NCBI GenBank assembly: GCA_963792205.1 | Contig: CAWBVI010000002.1 | Coordinates: forward strand, 434,001 to 498,000 | Reading direction: 5' to 3' | Origin: DATDAH01 sp963792205 | GTDB taxonomy: Bacteria > Actinomycetota > Acidimicrobiia > Acidimicrobiales > DATDAH01 | DNA: 64,000 nucleotides | Part shown: positions 53,063 to 61,898 of the stretch, piece after piece | Layout: the number at the start of each line of letters is the position of its first letter | How positions within the stretch are numbered: the first letter of the stretch is position 1 | Made by a program: the position numbers and the translations under genes | The notes under the pieces: generated by a model | The model's database searches: none | What the model was told of the DNA's origin: nothing | What the model saw: only the letters and a program-made list of their open reading frames with translations

Positions 53063-53914
53063 ATGCAGGTGCCCGTGGGTGCCCTTACCTTCGACGTGGC
53101 CACCGATGGCCCCGACGACGGCCCGGCCGTCATCCTGCTGCACGGATTCCCCCAGACCGCGAGCTGCTGGCGGCACGAGCTGCCCGTGCTGGCGGCGGCC
53201 GGCTACCGGGTCCTGGCCCCCGACCAACGGGGTTACTCGCCGGGCGCCCGCCCGACCGGCGTGGCGGCGTACCACACCGAGGAGCTCACGGCCGATGTGC
53301 TCGGGCTGGCCGACGCCCTCGCCATCGATCGCTTCCACGTCGTCGGTCACGACTGGGGCGCGAGCCTGACCTGGCAGCTCGCCGCCCGCCACGGCGACCG
53401 GCTCCGGTCGATGACCGCTCTCTCCGTGCCCCACCCGCTGGCGTACAGCACGGCCCTGGCGTCCGACGAGACGGACCAACGGCAGCGGTCCTCCTACTTC
53501 CCGGTGTTCCGGGAGGAAGGCTCCGAGCTCGGGATGCTCGCCAACGACGCCGCCGGGCTTCGGATGATCTACCTGGCGAGCGGCCTGACCGAGGAGGAGG
53601 CCGCGCCCTACCTCGCGGCGCTCGGCTCACCCGAGGCGCTGGGCGCCGCCCTCAACTGGTACCGGGCCGCCGGGGGGCACCTGATCGAAGGCCTCGGCCC
53701 CGTCACCGTCCCGACGCTGCACGTCTGGAGCACCGAGGACCCGGCGCTCGGGCGGGAGGGCGCCGAGGCCACCGCCGACCACGTCCAGGGTCCCTACCGG
53801 TTCGAGGTCTTCGACGGTGTCGACCACTGGATCCCGGACCACGCCGCCGACCGCCTGAACCCCCTCCTGCTGGAGCACTTCGCGGCAGGCCGAGCAGTGA
53901 AACCACGCGAGTAG
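53063..53914 (+). CDS. Epoxide-hydrolase-like alpha/beta hydrolase
   Basis: A 283-residue hydrolase with HGFPQTASCWRHELPVL, PDQRGYSPGARP and Asp97 as nucleophile in VVGHDWGASLTWQLA; Asp rather than Ser marks an epoxide hydrolase or dehalogenase. The acid is in HVWSTEDPALGR and the His in FDGVDHWIPDHAADRL. A cap with Tyr (AYHTEELT, ALNWYRAAGG) fits epoxide ring opening, as in soluble epoxide hydrolases. No signal peptide. ATG follows TAGGTT by 7 nt. Substrate unknown. Confidence 0.85.
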   Translation: MQVPVGALTFDVATDGPDDGPAVILLHGFPQTASCWRHELPVLAAAGYRVLAPDQRGYSPGARPTGVAAYHTEELTADVLGLADALAIDRFHVVGHDWGASLTWQLAARHGDRLRSMTALSVPHPLAYSTALASDETDQRQRSSYFPVFREEGSELGMLANDAAGLRMIYLASGLTEEEAAPYLAALGSPEALGAALNWYRAAGGHLIEGLGPVTVPTLHVWSTEDPALGREGAEATADHVQGPYRFEVFDGVDHWIPDHAADRLNPLLLEHFAAGRAVKPRE

Positions 53915-53978
53915 GGAATGGTCGGCAACCGGCTTGTCCGAATCTCACGAGGCGTGGTCGTGCCCGGGTGCCATGACT

Positions 53979-54027
53979 GACCTCGAGGCAATAACTCTCG
54001 GATTCCGCAAGTTATTGCCTCGAGGTC
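53979..54027. terminator. Perfect 18-bp inverted repeat between convergent genes
   Basis: GACCTCGAGGCAATAACT (53979-53996) and its exact complement (54010-54027) flank a 13-nt loop that holds a smaller CGGA/TCCG fold. It is AT-richer than its surroundings. It sits between the epoxide-hydrolase and LLM genes, which converge, so a bidirectional terminator is the simplest reading; no T tract follows. A protein-binding site or mobile-element target is possible. The rest of 53915-54151 shows no gene. Confidence 0.6.
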
Positions 54028-54151
54028 GATAGATGAGGCGCCGATCCACCGGCACAGAGGTGCCCTTTAGCCACGGAGCGTGAGGACCCACACCCGCGGA
54101 CGGGCCGGCTTCGCCCTTCCTGCTCGCGTCGTTTGCGTTCGGCGGGCCGGC

Positions 54152-55093
54152 CTAGTTCAGCAGGGGGAGGACGTCGCGGCCGAGGGCGGCGAGCTGGTCG
54201 CAGAGCTCGGCGAGGGTGCGGCTGCGGGGACGGACCTGGACATGGCTCACCCCGAGGTCCTTGAAGGCCCGGATCCTCTCCGCCACCTGCTCGGGCGCCC
54301 CGCTGATGGTCCAGGGGCCGACGTCCCAGCCCGGCGTGCCGATGTAGAGCGGCTCGCAGATGGTGCCGAGGTCGATGGGCTCGTCGCCCCGGGTCGCCTG
54401 GCGGTGCTCCCGCAGGTAGGCGATGGCGCCGGCCAGCTCGTGGCGCGGTGTGCCCTGCGGCAGCCAGCCGTCACCCCGGGCCGCGGCCCGGCGCAGGGCC
54501 GGCTTGGAGGAGCCGCCGACCCAGATGGGGAGCACATCCTGGCGCGGGCGGGGGCGCAGGCCGACGCCGTCCACGGTGAAGTGCTCGCCGGCGTACGACG
54601 GGTACTCGTCGGTGAACGCGGCCCGGAGCACGTCGATCGCCTCGTCGGTGACTGAGCCGCGGTGGGCGAAGTCGGCGCCCAGGGCCGCGAACTCGCCCTC
54701 GACGTGGCCGGTCCCGACCCCGAGGATGGCCCGACCGCCCGAGAGCTCGTCCAGGGTCAGGAAGGCCTTGGCCGCCACCAGGGGATGGCGGTAGGCCGGC
54801 ACGAACACGTGGGACAGCAGTCGGAGCCGCTCGGTCCGCCCCGCGATCCAGGCCAACGTGGCCACGGTGTCGTACCAGATGGTCTGCATGCGCTCGGCGG
54901 GCTCGCGGGGGACGGCGACGTGGTCGCACACCGCGACGTAGAAGAGCCCCGCGGCCTCGGCCGCGTCCACGACCTCGGCCAGCTCGGCGGCGCCCGAGCC
55001 CTCCTCCCAGGCTTCGGCGTAGATCCGGCTCTGGGACTGGACGGGCAGCTGCATGCCGACCTCGAGGCGGCCCGGGGGGATCAGGGTGGTCAC
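54152..55093 (-). CDS. LLM-class F420-dependent oxidoreductase
   Basis: A 313-residue luciferase-like TIM barrel. YVAVCDHVAVP (F420-type entry), RLRLLSHVFVPAYRHPLVAAKAFLTLDELSGGRAILGVGTGHVEGEFAALG, PIWVGGSSKPALRRAAARGDGWLP are typical of the F420 family, rather than of FMN luciferases. It oxidises or reduces an unknown substrate with F420. GTG 55093 is the outermost start and fits the family N-terminus. The upstream minus-strand ASST-like gene ends 52 nt earlier. Confidence 0.87.
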   Translation of the reverse strand: MTTLIPPGRLEVGMQLPVQSQSRIYAEAWEEGSGAAELAEVVDAAEAAGLFYVAVCDHVAVPREPAERMQTIWYDTVATLAWIAGRTERLRLLSHVFVPAYRHPLVAAKAFLTLDELSGGRAILGVGTGHVEGEFAALGADFAHRGSVTDEAIDVLRAAFTDEYPSYAGEHFTVDGVGLRPRPRQDVLPIWVGGSSKPALRRAAARGDGWLPQGTPRHELAGAIAYLREHRQATRGDEPIDLGTICEPLYIGTPGWDVGPWTISGAPEQVAERIRAFKDLGVSHVQVRPRSRTLAELCDQLAALGRDVLPLLN

Positions 55094-55145
55094 GGCGCGG
55101 ATCGTGCCACAGCGATGCCGGCCCGCCCGAGTCCGTGCTCCCGCG

Positions 55146-56835
55146 TCAGGGCAGCGGCGGGTCTCCGGTCAGGGCGATCGCTCCGGGGGCGGGGTACCAG
55201 CTGTCGAGGTGCTCGGCCCGGTAGGTCTGCCAGCCGAGGTTCTCGCCGTGGTCGATCGCGATGCTCAGGACCACCTCGTCGGTCGTCCGGTCGACCTCGA
55301 CGAGCAACGCCTCGTTCAGCTGCGTCTCGGGGTCGACGGTCGCGCCGTGGGTGATGAGCACGTGGCCGCCCGCCAGGGCGTCGGCGTCCCCCAGGAAGTC
55401 GGCGTAGACCGGCCCGTCCGCCGTGTCGAGGCGGTGCTCCCAGATCTGGCGTGCGGTCCAGGACCCGGGCGGGCCCGAGCGGTCGAGCTCGTACTGCACG
55501 GCGCGGCTGAAGGGCAGCTCCGCCTTGCCCTCTCCGTCGGGCGGGCGCTGCGAGCCGTTGTCGTAGACGAGGATGGTCCCGTCGGGCTGCACTTCGGGCG
55601 CGTGCTGGCGGTAGAACCACCCGCCCTCCGTGAGGTCGAAGTCCAGCTCGGGGCCGAACTGCCACAGGACCTCTCCCGCGGGGCCGCTGCGGTCCCTGCG
55701 CCAGCGGAGGGCCAGGATCGAGCTCAGGTTGCGGGCGGACACGAGCACGACGTTGTCGTCCTCGAACAGCGTCGCCGAGTTGGCGTGCGACCAGTCGACG
55801 AAGACCTGCGAGCCATTGGCCACCTCGTCGGTCTTCAGGTTGCACTGCTGCGAGCCCGGCTGTTGGCGAGGGTCGATGACGTCGAGCAGCGAGATCTGGT
55901 GGACGATCTCGCCGCCGGGTGTGTACTCGACGACCACGTCACCCCGCTGCGGCCGGACGGTGGGGTCCTCGAACGGCTCGGGCGGGCAGTCGGGTTCGGC
56001 GAAGCCCCGGAAGGTCCGGATCTCCTGGCTCAGGGCCAGGAAGTTGCCGTTCGGGAGCGGGACGGCCACCTCGTGGTGCAGGCGGGGCGTGGCCACGACC
56101 GTCGCGCCCGGGGCGTAGGCCTCGTGGCCGAACCGATCGGTCGGCCCCACGCGGACGCGGGTCTCCGTGGTCCAGTCGTGGACCAGGTTCCCCAGCACGT
56201 CGATCTCGCGTGCGCCGATGTTGCCGAAGTTGAAGAGCAGGTTCCCGTTGGGCAGCTGGCGGGCGTCGGAGATGACCTGCTGGTCCTGGTGGTACCAGAC
56301 GACCTGACCCTCGTCGTCGACGGCCAGGAGGTTCCCGGGTTGCTCCACCGACAGCGCGCTGGGGGTGGCGTTGAAGAGCGTGACCCCCGGACGCGGCGTG
56401 CCCGCCACCTGCTGTCCGCACGGCCGGCAGGTCGGTCGGCAGCGACCCCGTCCGGAACCCCACCTCCAGGGCGGCGAGCGCCGGGTCGCCGGCGAGGTCG
56501 AGGTCGTACTCGGTGACGGCCCGCAGCCCGACGACGGGAAGGGTCACGTGCCTTCGCGCCTGGCGAGGCCGTGGCACCGTCACCTCGTGGCCGTCCGTCC
56601 GGGCCGTCAGCCGGGGCCGCACCCGGTGGTCGGCGGTGATCGTGATCACGGCCGTGAGGACGCTGTGAGGACCGGGTTCGACCCGCACGGTGACCCCGTC
56701 GCCCCGGATCGTCGTGGACTCGGAGGGGTGCACGACCACGGGCGGCGCCGCCGGTTCGGGCTCGCCGTCGCTGCACGCCGGCAGCAGCACCAACAGGCCG
56801 GCCACGAGCGCCGCCGATGCGGGCCGGAGGGTCAC
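55146..56835 (-). CDS. Arylsulfotransferase-like lipoprotein, +1 frameshift
   Basis: Exported protein with two parts in different frames. The N-terminus from GTG 56835 is a lipoprotein signal (SAALVAGLLVLLPAC, Cys21) and an Ig-like domain. One extra base at 56415 shifts the frame; removing it joins LPTDLPAVR to QQVAGTPRPGVTLFNATPS and a beta-propeller with GNLLAVDDEGQVVWYHQ, RQLPNGNLLFNFGN, HHEVAVPLPNGNFLALSQE, DWSHANSATLFEDDNVVLVSARNLSSI and EVQPDGTILVYDNGSQRP. These resemble ASST/arylsulfotransferase-family proteins, with the His of the DWSHANS motif as the likely catalytic one. Restored length about 562. It is divergent from an SDR gene. Confidence 0.8.
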
Positions 56836-56855
56836 GGACGCGAGAGGGTAGGGCT

Positions 56856-57611
56856 GTGAGCGAGCGCTACGAGGGTCGGGTGGTCATCGTCACCGGGGCG
56901 GCGTCGGGCATCGGTCGGGCGACCGCGGCGCGGCTGGCGGCCGAGGGAGCGGTGGTTGCCGCCGCCGACCGGGACCTCGCCGGCGCCACCGAGACCGTGG
57001 CCACCGTCGTCACCGCCGGCGGCCGGGCGACGGCCCACCAGCTCGACGTCAGCGACCCGGATGCCGCCGTCACGTTCGTGGCCGAGGCCGTGGCCGCGCA
57101 CGGTCGTCTCGACGTGCTGGCCAACGTCGCCGGCATCCTGCGCTTCGCCCACGCCACCGAACACAGCCGGGCCGACTGGGACCAGACCCTGGCGGTGAAC
57201 TTGTCGGGACCGTGGTTCCTCATGCAGGCGGCCCTCCCGCACCTGGAGGCGACCCGGGGCAACATCGTCAACGTGGCGTCCGCCGCCGGGCTCGTGGGCC
57301 AGGCCTACACGGCGGCGTACTGCGCCTCGAAGGGCGGGCTCGTGCTCCTGACCAAGTCGCTGGCCGTCGAGTACGCCAGCCGCAAGGTCCGGGTGAACTG
57401 CGTCTGCCCGGGCCAGGTGGACACCAACCTGCTGGCCGACTTCGCCTTCCCGGAGGGGGCCGACAGCCGACTGCTGGACAAGCTCCTGCCCCTCGTGCGG
57501 GCGGCGACGCCCGAGGAGATCGCCACCCTGATCGCCTATCTCGCCTCCGACGAGGCCCGCTACGTCACCGGGGCCGCGCTCCCCATCGACGGCGGCCAGA
57601 CCGCGAGCTGA
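56856..57611 (+). CDS. Short-chain dehydrogenase/reductase
   Basis: Classical SDR, 251 residues. Cofactor loop VTGAASGIGRATAARLA (residues 11-27) with an Asp near residue 36 that favours NAD; NVAGILRFA; catalytic Ser in NVASAAGLVGQ and Tyr-Lys in YCASKGG. The Tyr-x-x-x-Lys here is Y-C-A-S-K. C-terminal VTGAALPIDGG. The GTG start has no ribosome-binding site. Two other SDR genes follow in the same cluster; substrate unknown. Confidence 0.9.
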   Translation: MSERYEGRVVIVTGAASGIGRATAARLAAEGAVVAAADRDLAGATETVATVVTAGGRATAHQLDVSDPDAAVTFVAEAVAAHGRLDVLANVAGILRFAHATEHSRADWDQTLAVNLSGPWFLMQAALPHLEATRGNIVNVASAAGLVGQAYTAAYCASKGGLVLLTKSLAVEYASRKVRVNCVCPGQVDTNLLADFAFPEGADSRLLDKLLPLVRAATPEEIATLIAYLASDEARYVTGAALPIDGGQTAS

Positions 57612-57659
57612 TTCAGGGCGATCGTCCGCCCGACTTCTTCTGGGCTGACTGCCGCGGCG

Positions 57660-57665
57660 TAGCCT
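57660..57665 (+). promoter_or_regulatory. -10-like hexamer of the dehydrogenase cluster
   Basis: TAGCCT overlaps the left end of the palindrome at 57664-57678, so a bound repressor would cover the transcription start. Confidence 0.4.
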
Positions 57666-57678
57666 GACGGCCCGTCAG
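57664..57678. promoter_or_regulatory. Palindromic operator, TetR type (copy 1)
   Basis: CTGACGGCCCGTCAG, a perfect 7-bp inverted repeat around one base. The same outer sequence occurs at 61861-61875 before the acyl-CoA dehydrogenase pair. It lies 28 nt before ATG 57706 and over the -10. Confidence 0.6.
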
Positions 57679-57705
57679 ATCCACGACCCCCGGGGGCACT
57701 TGAAG

Positions 57706-58779
57706 ATGAGGGCCATCGTGTTCGACGGCGAGCACGCCGCCGTCCACACCGACGTCGAGGTGCGGGACGCCGCACCCACCGAGGTGAAGGTGCGCGTGGT
57801 GGCGGCCGGCGTGTGCCACAGCGACCTGTCGGTGATCGACGGGACGATCCCGTTCCCGCCGCCCGTGGTCATGGGCCACGAGGGGGCCGGGATCATCGAG
57901 GAGGTGGGCTCGGAGGTGAAGGACCTCGCCGTGGGCGACCACGTCGTGCTCACCACGCTGGCCTACTGCGGATCCTGCGCGGCGTGTGACACGGGCAACC
58001 CGACGTGGTGCCGGGGCAGCTTCGGTCAGCTCAACCAGCCGTTCACCGTGAACGGGGAGAAGGCCTTCCAGTTCGCCGCCAACTCCGCCTTCGCCGAGCA
58101 CACGGTGGTGAGCGCCCGGCAGGCGATCAAGATCGACCCCGAGGTGCCGCTCGAGTCGGCCTGCCTCATCGGCTGCGGCGTCATCACGGGCGCCGGCGCG
58201 GTGCTCAACCGGGCGAACGTGCAGCCCGGCCAGGACGTCGCCGTGTTCGGCGTCGGCGGCATCGGCCTCAACGTGATCCAGGCCGCCCGGATCCGCAACG
58301 CCGGCCGGATCATCGCCGTCGACACGCTCCCCAACAAGGAGGAGCTGGCCCTGACGTTCGGCGCCACCGACTTCATCCTCGCCGGCGAGGGCCAGAACAC
58401 GGTCAAGGCCATCCGGGAGCTGACCGGGGGCGGGGCCGACTGGTCGTTCGAGTGCGTCGGCCATCCCGCCGTGATCGCCGACGCGGTGAAGTGCCTCGAC
58501 TGGGGCGGCAACTGCGTGATCATCGGCGTGCCCGGCCCCGACGCCGAGCTGACCGGCATCCGGGTCAACCACCTGATGCAGATCGACCGGGGGATCATGG
58601 GCTGCCGCTACGGGTCGACCAAGCCCCACCGTGACGTGCCGTTGTTCATCCAGCTCTACCTCGACGGCCGCCTGAAGCTCGACGAGCTGGTCACCAAGAC
58701 GTACCCGCTGGAGGAGTTCCAGACGGTCGTGGACGACATGCACGAGGGCAAGCTGGCCCGCGGCGTGCTCACGTTCTGA
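57706..58779 (+). CDS. Zinc-dependent alcohol dehydrogenase, class III-like
   Basis: A 357-residue MDR dehydrogenase. Catalytic Zn ligands are in AAGVCHSDLSV and MGHEGAG; structural Zn cysteines in CGSCAACDTGNPTWC. NAD loop VFGVGGIGLNVIQAARI, and GCGVITGAGAVLNRANVQPGQ are typical of the NDMA-dependent or class III-like group found in mycobacteria. ATG 57706 is preferred; TTG 57700 is six bases earlier in frame. Its stop overlaps the next SDR (TGATG). The promoter is covered by a TetR-type palindrome. Confidence 0.9.
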   Translation: MRAIVFDGEHAAVHTDVEVRDAAPTEVKVRVVAAGVCHSDLSVIDGTIPFPPPVVMGHEGAGIIEEVGSEVKDLAVGDHVVLTTLAYCGSCAACDTGNPTWCRGSFGQLNQPFTVNGEKAFQFAANSAFAEHTVVSARQAIKIDPEVPLESACLIGCGVITGAGAVLNRANVQPGQDVAVFGVGGIGLNVIQAARIRNAGRIIAVDTLPNKEELALTFGATDFILAGEGQNTVKAIRELTGGGADWSFECVGHPAVIADAVKCLDWGGNCVIIGVPGPDAELTGIRVNHLMQIDRGIMGCRYGSTKPHRDVPLFIQLYLDGRLKLDELVTKTYPLEEFQTVVDDMHEGKLARGVLTF

Positions 58780-59543
58780 TGACGGACTCCTACGACCGCT
58801 TCGGCGGCAAGGTGGCGATCGTCACGGGGGCCGGCTCGGGCATCGGCAAGGCCACGGCCGAGCGCCTCGCCGCCGAGGGGGCCGCCGTGGCCGCCTTCGA
58901 CCTCAACCTCGAGGCCGTGCAGGCCACGGTCGAGGCCATCACGGCCGCCGGCGCCTCGGCCAGCGCCCACGCCGTCGACGTCAGCGACGAGGGCTCGGTG
59001 GTCGACGGGGTCGCCGCGGCCGTCGGCGAGCACGGCCGGCCCGACGTCGTGTGCAACATCGCCGGCATCGGGACCTTCGTCTGGACCCACGAGATGGACC
59101 TCGAGCTGTGGAACCGGATCATCGGGGTGAACCTCACCGGCACGTTCCTGATGTGCAAGGCGACCATCCCGCACCTGCTCGACGGCGGCGGGGTCATCGT
59201 CAACACCGCCTCGACCGCCGGGCTCTACGGCCAGCCGTGGAGCGCGGCCTACTGCGGGTCCAAGGGCGGTGTCGTGCTGCTCACGAAGGCCCTGGCCTAC
59301 GAGTACGAGGAGACCGCGCTCCGGGTGAACGCCGTGGCCCCGGGCGGGGTCGAGACGCCGATCCAGAAGGACTTCTACGACGTCCCCGAGGGCGGCGACG
59401 GCAAGAAGCTGTTCAAGATGATGACCCGCAAGGGGATGTGCTCACCCGAGGAGGTGGCCGCCACCTTCGCCCACGTGGCCAGTGACGACGCCCGCTACAT
59501 GAACGGCTCCATCGTCGTCATCGACGGAGGGATCACGGCCTAG
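58779..59543 (+). CDS. Short-chain dehydrogenase/reductase
   Basis: SDR of 254 residues: VTGAGSGIGKATAERLAAEG (residues 16-35), Asp in AAFDLNLEAVQ for NAD preference, NIAGIGTFVWTHEM, Ser in NTASTAGLYGQ, and Y-C-G-S-K for the catalytic Tyr-Lys. It shares its first base with the dehydrogenase stop and abuts the next SDR, so it is cotranslated. Alcohol or hydroxy-acyl oxidation is likely; substrate unknown. Confidence 0.9.
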   Translation: MTDSYDRFGGKVAIVTGAGSGIGKATAERLAAEGAAVAAFDLNLEAVQATVEAITAAGASASAHAVDVSDEGSVVDGVAAAVGEHGRPDVVCNIAGIGTFVWTHEMDLELWNRIIGVNLTGTFLMCKATIPHLLDGGGVIVNTASTAGLYGQPWSAAYCGSKGGVVLLTKALAYEYEETALRVNAVAPGGVETPIQKDFYDVPEGGDGKKLFKMMTRKGMCSPEEVAATFAHVASDDARYMNGSIVVIDGGITA

Positions 59544-60305
59544 GTGGCACGCTACGCGGTCACGGGATCCGCTCGGGGGATCGGCGGGGCCATCCGGGCC
59601 CGGCTGGAGGCCGGCGGTCACGATGTCATCGGCGTCGACCTCGCCGGCCAGGAGATCGAGGCCGACCTGTCGACCCCCGACGGACGGGCGGCGGCCGTCG
59701 CGGCCGTCGGTGACCGGTCCGGAGGCGTCCTCGAAGGCCTCGTCGTCTGCGCCGGGCTGCCCCCGACGGCCTCGCCCACCGCGACCATCGCCCAGGTCAA
59801 CTACTTCGGCGCGGTGGAGCTGCTCGACGGGCTCCGGCCGCTGCTCGAGCGGGCCGAGGCGGGATCGGCCGTGGCCATCTCGTCCAACTCGTTGGGGACC
59901 GTGCCCGAGGCCGACGAGCCGCTCATCGGCCCGCTCCTCGCCGGTGACGTGGACGCCGCCGTCGCCGCCGCGGCGGCGCTGCACGGCACGCAGGTCTACG
60001 GCATGTCCAAGCGGGCGCTGGCCCGGGCCGTGCGTCACCGGGCCCCGTCCTGGGCCGAAGCCGGCGTGCGCCTCAACGCCATCGCCCCCGGCGCCACCCA
60101 GACGGCGCTGTTCCAGGAGACGCTCGACGACCCGGAGATCGGGCGGTTCGTGGCGGACTTCCCGATCCCGGTCGGGCGGCGCGGGACGGTCGACGACATC
60201 GCCGAGGCCGTCTGGTTCGTGCTGGTCGAGGCCACGTTCATGGTGGGCTCGGTGCTCTTCGTCGACGGCGGCAGCGACGCCGTGCTCCGACCGGACGTCG
60301 TCTGA
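59544..60305 (+). CDS. Short-chain dehydrogenase/reductase, hydroxysteroid-dehydrogenase-like
   Basis: A 253-residue SDR of a shorter-looped subgroup: AVTGSARGIGGAIRARLEAGGHDVIGVDL, a collapsed middle (TIAQVNYFGAVELLDGLRPLLE), Ser in ISSNSLGTVPE, and Tyr-Lys in QVYGMSKRALARAVR, then LNAIAPGATQTALFQET. The layout resembles 3-alpha-hydroxysteroid dehydrogenases. GTG 59544 follows the previous TAG with no gap; its stop overlaps the LLM gene. Confidence 0.85.
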   Translation: MARYAVTGSARGIGGAIRARLEAGGHDVIGVDLAGQEIEADLSTPDGRAAAVAAVGDRSGGVLEGLVVCAGLPPTASPTATIAQVNYFGAVELLDGLRPLLERAEAGSAVAISSNSLGTVPEADEPLIGPLLAGDVDAAVAAAAALHGTQVYGMSKRALARAVRHRAPSWAEAGVRLNAIAPGATQTALFQETLDDPEIGRFVADFPIPVGRRGTVDDIAEAVWFVLVEATFMVGSVLFVDGGSDAVLRPDVV

Positions 60306-61207
60306 TGGCCGAGCTGTCGCTGACGATCGCCGGGCTGCACCGGACGTTCGGCCCCGAGCTCGAGCACTACCTCGACGTCGCCCGCATCGTGGACGAGGTG
60401 GGCATCGGTCAGTTCCTGCTCGCCGACCACGTGGTCATGGGGCGCAACACCGACGCCTACCCCTACGGGGAGTTCGCCTTCGCCCCCGAGGACCCCTGGC
60501 CGGAGCCACTGACGCTCCTCGCCGCGATCGCCGCCGTCACCGAGCGGGTGCGGCTGGGCACCGGGATCCTGATCACGCCGTTGCGCACCCCGGCGTCCTT
60601 GGCCAAGACCGTGGCCACCCTGGACACGTTGTCCGGGGGGCGGGTCGACCTCGGTGTCGGCGTGGGCTGGCAGCGGGAGGAGTACGACGTGGCCGGCGTC
60701 CCGTTCGCCGACCGGTGGTCGCGCCTCGACGACGGGCTGCGGGCCTGCCGGGCCCTGTGGGCGGGGGGACCGACGTCGTTCACCAGCCCGAGCGTGTCGT
60801 TCACCGACATCTGGTGCGAGCCGCGGCCCGCACAGGCGCGGCTGCCCGTGTGGCTGGGGGCCAAGGCCACCGACCGCAACTGCGCCCGGATCGCCGAGTG
60901 GGGCGACGGCTGGATGCCCCTCGAGACCCGGACCGGCCCGGACGAGCTGCTCGAGGGCATCGCCCGCCTCCGCGCCGCTTTCGCCGCAGCCGGACGGGCC
61001 GAGGACCAGCTCCGGGTGCGGGCCGGCCTCCCCGCCGTCCGGGGCGACGACGGCTTGGACCTGCCGGCCACCCGCGACGCCGCGCTCCGCCTCGCCGACG
61101 CCGGGGTCACCCACTTCTCGGTGAACCTGCGGCGCAACACCACCTCGGCCGGCGACGCAGGGAAGTTCCTCGAACGGCTCGCCGAGGGCCTCCTGCCCCT
61201 GGGCTGA
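60305..61207 (+). CDS. LLM-class F420-dependent oxidoreductase
   Basis: A 300-residue luciferase-like barrel: FLLADHVVMG, TERVRLGTGILITPLRTPASLAKTVATLDTLSGGRVDLGVGVGWQREEYDVAGVPF, and LPVWLGAKATDRNCARIAEWGDGWMP. The set is typical of F420-dependent TIGR03619/03620-like members. It overlaps the SDR stop (TGATG) and ends the ADH-SDR-SDR-LLM unit. Likely a step in catabolism of a steroid or terpenoid-like compound, by analogy only. Confidence 0.88.
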   Translation: MAELSLTIAGLHRTFGPELEHYLDVARIVDEVGIGQFLLADHVVMGRNTDAYPYGEFAFAPEDPWPEPLTLLAAIAAVTERVRLGTGILITPLRTPASLAKTVATLDTLSGGRVDLGVGVGWQREEYDVAGVPFADRWSRLDDGLRACRALWAGGPTSFTSPSVSFTDIWCEPRPAQARLPVWLGAKATDRNCARIAEWGDGWMPLETRTGPDELLEGIARLRAAFAAAGRAEDQLRVRAGLPAVRGDDGLDLPATRDAALRLADAGVTHFSVNLRRNTTSAGDAGKFLERLAEGLLPLG

Positions 61208-61233
61208 GCTTCCCTCGGCCGTCGCCCGCTCCC

Positions 61234-61239
61234 TACCCT
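61234..61239 (+). promoter_or_regulatory. -10-like hexamer of the SGNH lipoprotein gene
   Basis: TACCCT lies 8 nt before GTG 61248. Confidence 0.4.
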
Positions 61240-61247
61240 GCGGTTTC

Positions 61248-61850
61248 GTGGCTCGGAGGACTGTGGCGATGGTGGCCGTGCTGCTCGCGTTGGCGACGGG
61301 CTGCCAGTACGTCGGGGCGAGCGGCCCGCGGGTGAGCTTCCACGGCGACTCGATGGGGGCGCAGGCCGATCAGCAGATCACCAACCGGCTGACCCGGTCC
61401 CACCGGCTCTTCCGGTACTCCCAGGAGCGAGCGGTGACCGCCGACATGGTCCCGGTCGTCCGTCGGCTCATGCAGGAAGGGCCGGTCCCGCGGATCGTCA
61501 TCGTGGAGCTGGGCTCAGGCGACGCCAACACCCGCCGCGGCGACGGGATCATGCGCCGCGACATCCGTCGCCTCCTCGACCTGGTGCGCACGGTGCCGTG
61601 TGTCCGGTGGTTGAACCTGAAGATCGCCGGGGTCAACGGCTACTACCAGGGCTACGCCGACCGGGCGGACGACTTCAACCGGATCCTGACCCGGGAGGCG
61701 GCGGACTACGCGAACGCCCGGGTGGCCCCCTACCGCCAGTGGGCCAACGCCCACCCCGGCGCCTTCAAGGCCGACGGCCTCCACCACACCGCCCAGGGCA
61801 AGCTCCGGTACGCCCAGTTCATCGAGGGTGTCGCCGACAACTGTCCGTGA
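61248..61850 (+). CDS. SGNH-hydrolase-like lipoprotein
   Basis: A 200-residue exported protein: signal MARRTVAMVAVLLALATGC with lipobox Cys19, then block I FHGDSMGAQ with Ser35, block III-like VELGSGDANTRR, and C-terminal DGLHHTAQGKLRYAQF with the Asp-x-x-His of SGNH esterases. It has the same layout as actinobacterial SGNH/GDSL proteins, where the Asn is often in G-x-N; here G-S-G-D-A-N. It likely deacylates an envelope glycan. It lies between the LLM gene and the acyl-CoA dehydrogenases with its own promoter. Confidence 0.78.
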   Translation: MARRTVAMVAVLLALATGCQYVGASGPRVSFHGDSMGAQADQQITNRLTRSHRLFRYSQERAVTADMVPVVRRLMQEGPVPRIVIVELGSGDANTRRGDGIMRRDIRRLLDLVRTVPCVRWLNLKIAGVNGYYQGYADRADDFNRILTREAADYANARVAPYRQWANAHPGAFKADGLHHTAQGKLRYAQFIEGVADNCP

Positions 61851-61860
61851 ACCCTCCGAT

Positions 61861-61875
61861 CTGACGATCCGTCAG
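61861..61875. promoter_or_regulatory. Palindromic operator, TetR type (copy 2)
   Basis: CTGACGATCCGTCAG, perfect 6-bp arms around ATC, sharing the outer CTGACG/CGTCAG and the inner C with copy 1 at 57664. It sits 9 bp before the -10 (TAGTCT, 61885-61890) and covers the -35 position. Confidence 0.6.
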
Positions 61876-61884
61876 GTCGTTACC

Positions 61885-61890
61885 TAGTCT
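61885..61890 (+). promoter_or_regulatory. -10-like hexamer of the acyl-CoA dehydrogenase pair
   Basis: TAGTCT lies 8 nt before ATG 61899; TGACGA 17 bp upstream, within the operator, is a fair -35. Confidence 0.5.
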
Positions 61891-61898
61891 GCGGGCCG

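Noticed and set aside
53979..54027. Integron attC or CRISPR-like repeat
   Set aside because: There is only one copy, the arms are perfectly paired without the bulged bases of attC, and no integrase, cas gene or spacer array is near.
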